This document shows, one piece after another, positions 33,568 to 41,365 of a DNA stretch of 64,000 bases. Origin of the DNA: Bacteroidetes bacterium UBA7674 (GTDB taxonomy: Bacteria > Bacteroidota > Bacteroidia > Chitinophagales > Chitinophagaceae); contig DLHG01000004.1 of assembly GCA_002483105.1 (NCBI GenBank), positions 266,581-330,580 on the forward strand, written 5' to 3'. The notes beneath the pieces are model-generated. The model was not told the origin of the DNA, made no database searches, and was given only the letters and a program-made list of their open reading frames with translations. Each line of letters begins with the position of its first letter. The first letter of the stretch is position 1. Both the position numbers and the translations under genes were made by a program.

Positions 33568-33599
33568 CAAAATTAGTGCCTTTAATTGGAACTGCCAAA
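33568..33599 (-). promoter_or_regulatory. Full Bacteroidota promoter (-33 and -7) of the pirin gene
   Basis: On the minus strand TTTG (33599-33596), a 20-base spacer, then TAATTTTG (33575-33568). Both elements match the consensus. The start of transcription would fall near 33563, at the edge of the palindrome. Confidence 0.65.
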
Positions 33600-33713
33600 G
33601 TTGCAGCAAGTTTTTAATATATGGGTATAGGGGCAAGTGATATGTTGCAGTAACGGCTATTAAGTATAAATTTGTCCTGACCAAAAATCAAGCCCTGACA
33701 GGCATTTGTGATT

Positions 33714-33732
33714 TTGGCTTAATAGTTGCATT
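33714..33732 (+). promoter_or_regulatory. Candidate sigma-54 promoter of the AAA+ response regulator gene
   Basis: TTGGCTTAATAGTTGCATT has the -24 GG (33716-33717) and -12 GC (33728-33729) separated by exactly 10 bases, and TTGCA at -12. It matches TGGC-N7-TTGCA but lacks the ACG after TGGC. The ATG lies 24 bases downstream. Confidence 0.45.
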
Positions 33733-33756
33733 CTGCAATAAACACACAATAATAAT

Positions 33757-34920
33757 ATGGCACAGACGATATTAATAGTAGATGATGAAAAGGCGATACG
33801 CAAGGCGCTGACAGAGATACTGAACTTTGAAGGCTTTACTGTAGAAGAAGCAGCCGACGGGGAAGAGGCGATTAAAAAAATAAAGGAGAATAACTATGAC
33901 TGCATCCTTTGTGATATAAAGATGCCGAAGAAAGACGGACTGGAAGTGCTGCAGGTTGCCAAAGAGGAAAAACCCGACACTCCTTTCATAGTAATATCCG
34001 GGCACGGGAATATAGAAACGGCGGTTGAGGCAGTGAAGAAGGGTGCTTTCGACTATATCTCTAAGCCGCCAGACCTGAACAGGTTGCTGATCACCATACG
34101 CAATGCGATGGATAAGAAATCTCTTGTGGCAGAGACAAAGCAACTGAAAAAACGCATCTCCCGTGGCTTTGAAATGATAGGCGCGAGCGAGGGCATGAAT
34201 AAGATAAAAGAGACTATTGAAAAAGTAGCTCCTACGGATGCGCGTGTATTGGTGACAGGAGAGAATGGAGTGGGTAAGGAACTGGTAGCAAGGAAGATGC
34301 ATGAGCTGAGCAACCGCTCGCATGCGCCACTGATAGAAGTGAACTGTGCGGCGATACCATCGGAACTGATAGAGAGTGAACTGTTCGGTCATGAGAAGGG
34401 ATCTTTTACCTCTGCAATAAAACAGCGTATAGGTAAGTTTGAACAGGCTAGCGGCGGAACACTGTTCCTGGATGAGATAGGAGATATGAGCCTGGACGCT
34501 CAGGCGAAGATGCTGCGTGCATTACAGGAAGGAAAGATCACCCGCGTAGGTGGTGAGAAAGAAATAAAAGTAGATGTACGCGTGATAGCGGCGACCAACA
34601 AGGACCTGCTGAAAGAAGTGGAAGAGAAGAAATTCAGGCTGGATCTTTATCACAGACTAAGCGTGATACTGATACATGTACCATCACTGAATGACAGGAG
34701 AAGCGATATACCTGCACTCATCAATCACTTCCTGAAAGACATAGCTGAAGAATATAAGCAACCTGTAATGGAAATGGACAGTGCCGCAATGGACGCGCTA
34801 CAAGCCTATAACTGGACAGGTAATATCCGTGAGCTGCGCAACGTAGTGGAAAGGTTGACGATACTCTCGGATAAGAAGATAACGAAGAAGGATGTGGAGA
34901 GCTATATCATAATGAAGTAG
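33757..34920 (+). CDS. Response regulator with sigma-54-type AAA+ domain but no DNA-binding domain
   Basis: A 387-residue NtrC-family protein. Receiver domain (1-120) with acceptor Asp53 in CILCDIKMP and the conserved Lys in YISKPPD. AAA+ domain (about 140-370) with Walker A GENGVGKE, Walker B GGTLFLDEIGDM and the arginine-rich RRSDIPAL region. The sigma-54 contact loop reads GSFTSA (about 213-218) instead of the canonical GAFTGA. The chain ends at RELRNVVERLTIL ... SYIIMK, so the usual C-terminal Fis-type helix-turn-helix is absent. It may act on sigma-54 holoenzyme from solution. The NtrY-like kinase at 1441-5187 is a possible partner. Confidence 0.92.
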   Translation: MAQTILIVDDEKAIRKALTEILNFEGFTVEEAADGEEAIKKIKENNYDCILCDIKMPKKDGLEVLQVAKEEKPDTPFIVISGHGNIETAVEAVKKGAFDYISKPPDLNRLLITIRNAMDKKSLVAETKQLKKRISRGFEMIGASEGMNKIKETIEKVAPTDARVLVTGENGVGKELVARKMHELSNRSHAPLIEVNCAAIPSELIESELFGHEKGSFTSAIKQRIGKFEQASGGTLFLDEIGDMSLDAQAKMLRALQEGKITRVGGEKEIKVDVRVIAATNKDLLKEVEEKKFRLDLYHRLSVILIHVPSLNDRRSDIPALINHFLKDIAEEYKQPVMEMDSAAMDALQAYNWTGNIRELRNVVERLTILSDKKITKKDVESYIIMK

Positions 34921-34933
34921 CCTTTATTCGTTT

Positions 34934-34960
34934 AACCGCAAAGGCGCGGAGACGCAAAGG
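34934..34960. repeat. Degenerate CGCAAAGG direct repeat
   Basis: ACCGCAAAGG, CGCGGAGA and CGCAAAGG follow each other with a period of about 9 bases. Similar CGCAAAG-type repeats occur between genes in many bacteria; function unknown. Confidence 0.45.
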
Positions 34961-34970
34961 ATATTTATTC

Positions 34971-35006
34971 AATAAGAAAGCCGCTTAATCGAGCGGCTTT
35001 CTTATT
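34971..35006. terminator. Bidirectional terminator, perfect 15-bp stem
   Basis: AATAAGAAAGCCGCT pairs perfectly with AGCGGCTTTCTTATT across TAATCG. It ends transcription of the convergent response regulator and fRMsr genes and overlaps the stop codon of the latter. Confidence 0.85.
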
Positions 35007-35481
35007 AGTTGAAGTTGATGATTGTGATTATCTCTTCGAGGTATTTTTGATCTGTTTCGTCGTAGGTGTCATATTCAGCGCTATCTACATCTAGCACAGC
35101 TATTACTTCGCCGTTGCGGATCACCGGCACTACAATTTCTGATTTGGAGAGGCTGCTGCAAGCGATGTGGCCGGGGAATTGATCTACGTCGGGGACGATG
35201 ATGGTCTTAGCTTCTGCCCAGCTGGTGCCGCAAACACCCTGGCCTTTTTTGATGCGGGTACAAGCTACGGGACCTTGGAATGGGCCAAGTACCAACTCAT
35301 CATTTTTTACCAGGTAGAATCCCACCCAGAACCAGCCGAATTGTTCTTTTAATGCAGCAACAACATTGGCAAGGTTGGCAATGAGGTCAGTTTCATAAGA
35401 GATCAATCCCTGTATCTGTGGTAACAGGTTAATGTATTGTTCTTCTTTTGTTCCACTTGCTATTTGTAAGTCTTCTGCCAT
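35005..35481 (-). CDS. msrC: Free methionine-(R)-sulfoxide reductase (GAF domain)
   Basis: A 158-residue single GAF-domain enzyme that reduces free (not protein-bound) methionine-R-sulfoxide. The three catalytic and resolving cysteines are Cys74 (PVACTRI), Cys84 (GVCGTSW) and Cys108 (HIACSSLSKSEIVVP), in the E. coli order. VLDVDSAEYDTYDE near the end is a family signature. With two exported MsrB proteins in the window, it supplies the cytoplasmic free-methionine branch of sulfoxide repair. Its stop codon lies inside a bidirectional terminator. Confidence 0.93.
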   Translation of the reverse strand: MAEDLQIASGTKEEQYINLLPQIQGLISYETDLIANLANVVAALKEQFGWFWVGFYLVKNDELVLGPFQGPVACTRIKKGQGVCGTSWAEAKTIIVPDVDQFPGHIACSSLSKSEIVVPVIRNGEVIAVLDVDSAEYDTYDETDQKYLEEIITIINFN

Positions 35482-35578
35482 TTTGTAAAGTTATGCCGAT
35501 AACAGATACGATAACATACAGTAATTCCTGAAAGTGTACATCTATAATTTATAGATAATTATTAATTTGGGCGGCACA

Positions 35579-36592
35579 ATGGCACTCAACAAAACAGAGA
35601 AGGTTGACATACTGAATATAGGGCTTATGTTGCTGGCTGCGGTTATTGCGATGGTGATGCCTTTTGAGACCTTCCTGTTCGTATATGCTGTATTAGGCCC
35701 GCTCCATTATCTTACTGAAATATCGTGGCTTCACGACAAGCAATATTTTGTAAAGGGTAAATATGATAGTGTCATTCTGGTAATCGCTGCTGCTTTGCTT
35801 GCTTTGTTCGAGATACGGGAGCAGTTGAGTATTACTTTCCCGATAGGGTTTAATGCTAATATTGTATTTGTGGCTTTGTTGGGTTCTGTCATCTTCTTTT
35901 TTGTGCAGAACAACTTCCTGAAGTGGGCAGGGATCGCATTGGTAATACTTACGAGTCAGGTATCCAGCAACTTCAACTTGTTCTTAACGCTGTTCATCCC
36001 CACTATTATACATGTATATGTATTCACCATGCTCTTTATGCTTTATGGCGCATTGAAGAGTAAAAGTAGATTTGGGTTGCTGTCTGTATTTATACTCCTG
36101 CTGTGCCCTATCTTGTTATTCACGATCTTTCCAAATACAGCGTTCTATCCCATCAGTGAGTATGGAATAAAGAACTACCAGAACTTTAAATACCTGAACA
36201 TCTTATCGCTCACCACCTTCTTTGATCAACCGTTGCCTGATAGCATGGATGGCTGGAGCAATATCATCTTCCATACCAAAACGGGGATACTGGTGATGCG
36301 GGTAATAGCCTTTGCCTATACTTACCATTATTTCAACTGGTTCTCTAAAACCAGCCTGATACAATGGCATAAAGTTCCCAAATGGCGGTTTGTAGCCGTC
36401 ATCCTTATCTGGATAGCAGGGGCTGCGCTGTATATGATAGATTATACAGCGGGCTACAAATGGCTGTACTTCCTGGCCTTCCTGCATGTGATACTGGAGT
36501 TCCCGCTGAACATCATGAGTATAAGCGGCATAGTGGGTCACCTGAAAGGAAAGGTTATGAAAACTGCTACTGTAAGAACCGGCGGCAAATAG
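35579..36592 (+). CDS. Multi-pass membrane protein of unknown function
   Basis: A 337-residue integral membrane protein with about nine TM helices across its whole length. The segment FLFVYAVLGPLHYLTEISWLHDK, seen in parts as GPLHYLTE and SWLHDKQY, has conserved-looking His and Glu at a helix end, and a second HYFNWF motif follows near residue 245. This recalls membrane-embedded His-rich oxygenases such as the Brp/Blh carotene oxygenases, but the resemblance is weak. The ATG at 35579 is preferred to a TTG at 35567. purN starts 32 bases downstream with its own promoter box. Confidence 0.7.
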   Translation: MALNKTEKVDILNIGLMLLAAVIAMVMPFETFLFVYAVLGPLHYLTEISWLHDKQYFVKGKYDSVILVIAAALLALFEIREQLSITFPIGFNANIVFVALLGSVIFFFVQNNFLKWAGIALVILTSQVSSNFNLFLTLFIPTIIHVYVFTMLFMLYGALKSKSRFGLLSVFILLLCPILLFTIFPNTAFYPISEYGIKNYQNFKYLNILSLTTFFDQPLPDSMDGWSNIIFHTKTGILVMRVIAFAYTYHYFNWFSKTSLIQWHKVPKWRFVAVILIWIAGAALYMIDYTAGYKWLYFLAFLHVILEFPLNIMSISGIVGHLKGKVMKTATVRTGGK

Positions 36593-36604
36593 GCATAGGT
36601 TTAC

Positions 36605-36612
36605 TACTTTTG
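36605..36612 (+). promoter_or_regulatory. TAnnTTTG (-7) box of purN
   Basis: TACTTTTG ends 11 bases before the purN ATG, predicting a leader of about 7 bases. Confidence 0.5.
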
Positions 36613-36623
36613 CGACACAGTAT

Positions 36624-37193
36624 ATGCATTCACTTATCATATTCGCATCCGGAAAGGGTTCTAACGCGCAGGCTATCATAGACTACTTTAAGCAGAACGG
36701 GAAGGCTAAGGTTTCCCTTATTGTGAGCAATAAGGCAGAGGCGGGAGTACTGGACATAGCACGAAATGAGCATATCCCCTTCCTGGTAGTGGATAAGGCG
36801 AGCTTTAAAGAGACGATGCTGATAGAGCAACTGAACGAGCATAAGCCGTCACTTATAGTACTGGCAGGTTTCCTGTGGAAAATACCTGATACGCTCGTTG
36901 CTGCCTTCCCGGATAAGATCATTAATATTCACCCGGCACTATTACCCAACTATGGTGGTAAGGGCATGTACGGCCATCATGTACACAATGCAGTGGTAGC
37001 GGCAAAGGATGCAGAAAGTGGCATTACCATTCACTATGTGAACGAGGTATATGACAGCGGTAACATAATAGTACAAGCCAGATGCAAAGTATATAAAGGT
37101 GATACGGCAGACTCATTGGCCGAACGCATCCATTACCTGGAGCATTTTTACTTTCCCCGTGCTATAGAGTTTTTACTGAGCGGGAAGCATTAA
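36624..37193 (+). CDS. purN: Phosphoribosylglycinamide formyltransferase (PurN)
   Basis: Third step of purine synthesis: transfers the formyl group of 10-formyl-THF to GAR. The 189-residue protein has FASGKGSNAQAII for phosphate binding, the catalytic Asn and His in INIHPALLPNYGGKGMYG, and the catalytic Asp in DSGNIIVQ. HYVNEVYDSG matches the family. Length is slightly less than E. coli PurN (212). It has its own promoter box and overlaps the convergent cysteine-cluster gene by 4 bases. No other pur genes are in the window. Confidence 0.96.
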   Translation: MHSLIIFASGKGSNAQAIIDYFKQNGKAKVSLIVSNKAEAGVLDIARNEHIPFLVVDKASFKETMLIEQLNEHKPSLIVLAGFLWKIPDTLVAAFPDKIINIHPALLPNYGGKGMYGHHVHNAVVAAKDAESGITIHYVNEVYDSGNIIVQARCKVYKGDTADSLAERIHYLEHFYFPRAIEFLLSGKH

Positions 37194-37696
37194 TCGTAAC
37201 CCTGATATTCCTTCTTCAGTGCCTTTTGCAGGCGTTCGACCAACGTAAGAGTTGCCGGACAATGAATGAGGTTGTTGGTAAATGTATCGTTGTAATCGTC
37301 GAAAGGTTTTTTATTGTGGTGCGGGAATTCTGCACAGTCCGCCGGCCGTACTTCGTAGATAGAGCATTTATCGTTTACGAGAAACTGGCAGGGTTGGCTT
37401 ACGTTCACCCAGTCGCCTGTATCTTCTTCCTTCTCCAGCCATTTTTCTTTAAAGGCTTTAGGTTTCATGCCGAGGTGGGCAGAGATACGCGTTATGTCTT
37501 TGGGCGTAAAAGTAGGCGTCATGGTCTTGCAGCAATTAGCGCAAGTGGTGCAGTCAATATCGCGCCAGACGGTAGCATCCGTAACCGCCACTATTTCGTG
37601 TAAGTCATCGGGAACGATCTTATCAAACTTTTTGAGAAAACGGGTTAGTTCTTTCTTCTTCCCGGCGGCCTTAGCCCGGAATTTCTTTAAGTCCAT
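37190..37696 (-). CDS. YkgJ-family cysteine-cluster protein
   Basis: A 168-residue protein of the YkgJ (UPF0153) zinc- or iron-chelating group. Cysteines are arranged as CTTCANCC near residue 53, then CQFLVNDKCSIYEVRPADC and a later HCPAT. Such proteins probably hold an Fe-S or zinc centre; biochemical roles are mostly unknown. The basic N-terminus (KKFRAKAAGKKKELTRFLKK) is unusual and may be structural. The start is an ATG at 37696. It overlaps purN tail to tail by 4 bases. Confidence 0.85.
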   Translation of the reverse strand: MDLKKFRAKAAGKKKELTRFLKKFDKIVPDDLHEIVAVTDATVWRDIDCTTCANCCKTMTPTFTPKDITRISAHLGMKPKAFKEKWLEKEEDTGDWVNVSQPCQFLVNDKCSIYEVRPADCAEFPHHNKKPFDDYNDTFTNNLIHCPATLTLVERLQKALKKEYQGYD

Positions 37697-37727
37697 ACGG
37701 CTGTAAATATAGTGCTAAAAATCCTGC

Positions 37728-38081
37728 TTAATAAGTTTTCATAAAATAGTAGAAAACCAGTTCCATGAGTGCCCCCAATATGAGCATACCTATAGCGCCC
37801 CTGAGGCTATTACGAAAGAATAACACCAGGCTGGAAACAATGATAATAGTAATAGACAAAGCAGAGACGAGATAGGGAAGATTGGCGATGTTGACAGGCG
37901 CCTCATTGTGCGCAACTGCGAAGCTCCTGAAAGCGGTGAAATAACCCCAGCGAAGTAAGGCCTTGATAATGAAGTACCCTACGAACACATAATAAAGCAG
38001 GCCGTGAACATTAGCTACCAGGGAACTGTGTTTCTGCTCCCTGACCTCATCGAATACTGAATATTCCTTCTGCTCTTCCAT
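37728..38081 (-). CDS. Small three-helix membrane protein, unknown function
   Basis: A 117-residue protein with an acidic N-terminus (MEEQKEYSVFDEVREQKH) and three predicted TM helices (LLYYVFVGYFIIKALL; LPYLVSALSITIIIVSSLVL; GAIGMLILGALMELVFYYF). No known motif was found. It is divergent from the DUF5686 gene and lies 31 bases upstream of the YkgJ-type gene on the same strand, so the two may be co-transcribed. Confidence 0.65.
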   Translation of the reverse strand: MEEQKEYSVFDEVREQKHSSLVANVHGLLYYVFVGYFIIKALLRWGYFTAFRSFAVAHNEAPVNIANLPYLVSALSITIIIVSSLVLFFRNSLRGAIGMLILGALMELVFYYFMKTY

Positions 38082-38242
38082 CGCACAGGCATTTACTTAA
38101 CCATAATACCACAACATTCATGCCCTAATGAACGTTCCCTTACGAAAGCTTTAACTAAATAAGCTAATATGAGCACGGTTTTTATTCAAATTAATCGGAA
38201 CTTTGCGCCACTAAAAATTGATACCCCCAATTCGTCTTTAGA

Positions 38243-40900
38243 TTGAAAGGCAGAACTGAAAATATATACTCTAAAAGCCTCAGCATTCTATTGCTCAGCT
38301 TAGTGTGTTTTGTACTGCCGGGAGTAGCTGCTGCGCAAATAGCAGATAGTACGGGCAGCAAGACCGACACCGCCCGATCAATTCCTATAGATACCGTTGA
38401 TAAAAAGAAAGATGCAGAGAGCCTTGCCCAAAAACAACCTGTTAAAAAAACCAGGTACCAGATAAAGGGCGTAGTGCTGGAAAAAGGGGATGAAGAACCT
38501 ATTGCTTACGCATTAGTGTTCATACAAGGCTCTTCTATAGGAACGAATGCAGATGATGATGGCAACTTCGTCCTGAACTTTGACAAGTGGGCCGGCGATA
38601 CCCTGAAAATAACTTCCCTTGGCTACAAGCCGATGTCGGTAATACTGAACAAGGATGTGACCAGCCCTTTCCTGATGTTATCACTAGAGCCTTCCACCAA
38701 CGCCCTTGACGAAGTGACGATAAATGCAGGAGAAGACCCCGCTGTGATACTCTTCCGGAAAATAGTACGTGCGAAACCAAATAATGACCCTAACCGTATA
38801 GAGAACTACCGCTGTGAAGTGTACAATAAGCTGGAGATAGACATCCTGGACTTTACGAAGAAGACCTTTGAACAGCTGCCGGTGCCCGGGCTGAAGAAAT
38901 TCAGCTTTATCTATAACATTGTTGACAGCTCTTCAGAAGACCGTCCATTCCTGCCCTTCTTCCTTACCGAAAGCCTTTCTGACCTATACTACAGGAAAAC
39001 CCCGCGTAAGCAAAGGGAGTTCATAAAAGCGAGCATGGTGCGTGGCGTTAACAACGAAAGTATTACAAAGTATCTCGGATCTATATACCAGAAATTCGAT
39101 CCATATGATGATTTCCTGCCGGTGCTGCAAAAGCGATTTATCAGTCCGCTGAATAATAGTGGTTTGCTCTATTACCATTACCGCATCATAGACACCATAC
39201 AGGTGGCGGGTAAGAACGTGATTCATATGACCTATCGCCCAAGACGTACTGAGGAACTGTGCTTTACGGGAGATATATGGGTGGTTGACAGCATCTATGC
39301 ACTACACCGTATAGATATGGGCATTCCTAAGAAGATCAATCTGAACTGGGTAAAGCGTATTGAGATATCACAGACTTATATGCCTGTGGCTGATTCGGTA
39401 TGGTTCCTGGACAAAGAGAAATTCCTGGCAGAGTTCCAGACGAAGGTGGATGTAAAGCTGCCAGCTACTATTGGCCGTAAGACGACCTCTTACAAGAATA
39501 TTGTGGTGAACAATAGTAAGAATGAAGAAGTGCTGAACGACAAACGCTATAAGTTGGATGTAATAGTTTTGGACTCAGCAAGGGGACAGAGCGATGAATT
39601 CTGGGCAGAAGCCAGGCACGAGGAGCTAAATAAAAATGAGAAAGGCATCTACAACATGATAGATACGCTGTATTCACTGCCTTCGTTTAACCGGTTCAAG
39701 AGTTTCATCCGGACAATGGCGGGCGGCATGATACGGATAGGCTATGTAGAATTGGGGCCTTATTGGAAGACTTATAGTTATAACCAATTTGAAGGACATC
39801 GTTTTTCCTTTGGTATCGCTAATACACAGAAACTATTCAAGAACGCATACATCACAGGTAACGTAGCCTACGGTACTGATGATAAAAAATTCAAGTATAA
39901 TACTAATGCCCTGTGGCTGCTGGACAGGCTACCACGCACATATATATGGGCCTCGTATGTAAGCGACCTTGACTTCACTGATAATTACTACGACCAGAAC
40001 CAGGTACTTGGAGCCAACAACCTTTTCAGCTTTGCGGTGCGCAAGCCGAATATCCCCATCAAGCTCGCATTCACCAAAAGGGCGGAATTGGAATTTTACA
40101 AAGAGTACCATAGTGGGTTCAGCCACAAGTTCTTTATGTACTATAAAGACTTCACCCCTTATGCACCTCTGCCTGATGCAGGCTTATTTACAGATGCTAA
40201 CGGCGGTGCAAGCCTTAATGCAATAAGTACAGAGGCAGGCGTGAAACTCCGCTATGCATACAAAGAAAGTTTTGTGGAAGGAAGGTATTACCGAACCAGC
40301 TTTGGCAGTAAGTACCCTATTGTCGATCTTAGCTATAGCCGTGGCATTAAGAATGTATTTAACAGCGCTTATGAATATGACAAGCTCAAAATGAGTATAT
40401 CAGGAACTGTGAAGACCCCACCATTTGGCAAGATATACATCAGCGTGTTTGGCGGTAAATACTTCGGGACACTCCCTTATCCGTTACTGGAAGTGCATCC
40501 GGGCAATGAATATTTTTACTACAACCAGTTTGTCTTCAACATGATGAACCGATATGAGTTCATCAGCGACCAGTATGTTGGTTTCAATGTAGAGCATTCA
40601 CTGGGCGGCGGTTTCCTTACCTATATACCGCTGATAAAGAAATTGAAGTTCCGCCAGTTCTGGACGGCCAAGGGTATAGTTGGTTCGCTGAGCGATGCGA
40701 ACAAAACGCTGAACATGGATAAGGGCTACACCTTTAAGACGCTGGAAAACAATCCTTACATAGAATTGGGTACGGGCCTAGAAAATATCCTGAAAGTCTT
40801 CCGTGTAGATTTTGTGTGGCGTGTAACGCCTAAGCCATTACCTACGGAAGCAAGGCAAAGCTACTTTGGGATATTCGGCAGCTTGAGGCTGACGTTCTAA
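38243..40900 (+). CDS. DUF5686 outer-membrane protein with carboxypeptidase-like regulatory domain
   Basis: An 885-residue envelope protein. Signal peptide (LSILLLSLVCFVLPGVAAAQ), a charged linker, a CarboxypepD_reg-like beta-sandwich (about 75-150: YQIKGVVLEKGDEEPIAYAL ... ITSLGYKPMSV) and the long DUF5686 region to the end, whose beta-rich C-terminal half with terminal aromatic residue (IFGSLRLTF) looks like an outer-membrane barrel. Function unknown. The start is a TTG at 38243: a TGA lies eight codons upstream and the next ATG would delete the signal peptide. It ends one base before the convergent bcp gene. Confidence 0.85.
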   Translation: MKGRTENIYSKSLSILLLSLVCFVLPGVAAAQIADSTGSKTDTARSIPIDTVDKKKDAESLAQKQPVKKTRYQIKGVVLEKGDEEPIAYALVFIQGSSIGTNADDDGNFVLNFDKWAGDTLKITSLGYKPMSVILNKDVTSPFLMLSLEPSTNALDEVTINAGEDPAVILFRKIVRAKPNNDPNRIENYRCEVYNKLEIDILDFTKKTFEQLPVPGLKKFSFIYNIVDSSSEDRPFLPFFLTESLSDLYYRKTPRKQREFIKASMVRGVNNESITKYLGSIYQKFDPYDDFLPVLQKRFISPLNNSGLLYYHYRIIDTIQVAGKNVIHMTYRPRRTEELCFTGDIWVVDSIYALHRIDMGIPKKINLNWVKRIEISQTYMPVADSVWFLDKEKFLAEFQTKVDVKLPATIGRKTTSYKNIVVNNSKNEEVLNDKRYKLDVIVLDSARGQSDEFWAEARHEELNKNEKGIYNMIDTLYSLPSFNRFKSFIRTMAGGMIRIGYVELGPYWKTYSYNQFEGHRFSFGIANTQKLFKNAYITGNVAYGTDDKKFKYNTNALWLLDRLPRTYIWASYVSDLDFTDNYYDQNQVLGANNLFSFAVRKPNIPIKLAFTKRAELEFYKEYHSGFSHKFFMYYKDFTPYAPLPDAGLFTDANGGASLNAISTEAGVKLRYAYKESFVEGRYYRTSFGSKYPIVDLSYSRGIKNVFNSAYEYDKLKMSISGTVKTPPFGKIYISVFGGKYFGTLPYPLLEVHPGNEYFYYNQFVFNMMNRYEFISDQYVGFNVEHSLGGGFLTYIPLIKKLKFRQFWTAKGIVGSLSDANKTLNMDKGYTFKTLENNPYIELGTGLENILKVFRVDFVWRVTPKPLPTEARQSYFGIFGSLRLTF

Positions 40901-41362
40901 TTACAATCCCCAGGCTTCCAATATCTGCTCTGTGTGATCTTTCGCCTTTACCTTTTCAATGATGTGAGCGATCTTCCCGTCTTCATTAATGAGGAATGTA
41001 GTGCGGAGAATACCCAGGTATTCCACACCAAATAATTTCTTCTGTCCCCATACGCCATAAGCTTCGACCATCGTCTTGTCTTCGTCAGCCAATAGAGGAA
41101 AAGGCAGAGAGAATTTCCTTTCGAAGTTCTTGTGTCTCCGCACGCTGTCAATGCTCACGCCCACTACCGCTATGCCTTTCTTCTTCAGCAGGGAGATATT
41201 ATCGCGCAGGTTGCAGGCCTCTTCGGTGCAAGTAGGTGTATTGTCTTTAGGGTAAAAGAATATAACAAGCTTCTTACCTGCAAAATCTTTCAGAGACACG
41301 ATGTTGCCATCCTGGTCGCTTACGCTAAATGCGGGAGCCTTGCTGCCTTTCTTCAGTTTCAT
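40901..41362 (-). CDS. bcp: Thioredoxin-dependent thiol peroxidase (Bcp/PrxQ)
   Basis: A 153-residue cytoplasmic peroxiredoxin that reduces hydrogen peroxide and alkyl hydroperoxides. The peroxidatic Cys45 and resolving Cys50 sit in NTPTCTEEACNLRDN at the same positions as in E. coli Bcp. FYPKDNTP and the later Arg in LRTTFLINEDG complete the active site. It follows the M23 peptidase gene by 3 bases and is probably co-transcribed. The stop codon directly abuts that of the convergent DUF5686 gene. Confidence 0.96.
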   Translation of the reverse strand: MKLKKGSKAPAFSVSDQDGNIVSLKDFAGKKLVIFFYPKDNTPTCTEEACNLRDNISLLKKKGIAVVGVSIDSVRRHKNFERKFSLPFPLLADEDKTMVEAYGVWGQKKLFGVEYLGILRTTFLINEDGKIAHIIEKVKAKDHTEQILEAWGL

Positions 41363-41365
41363 ATC

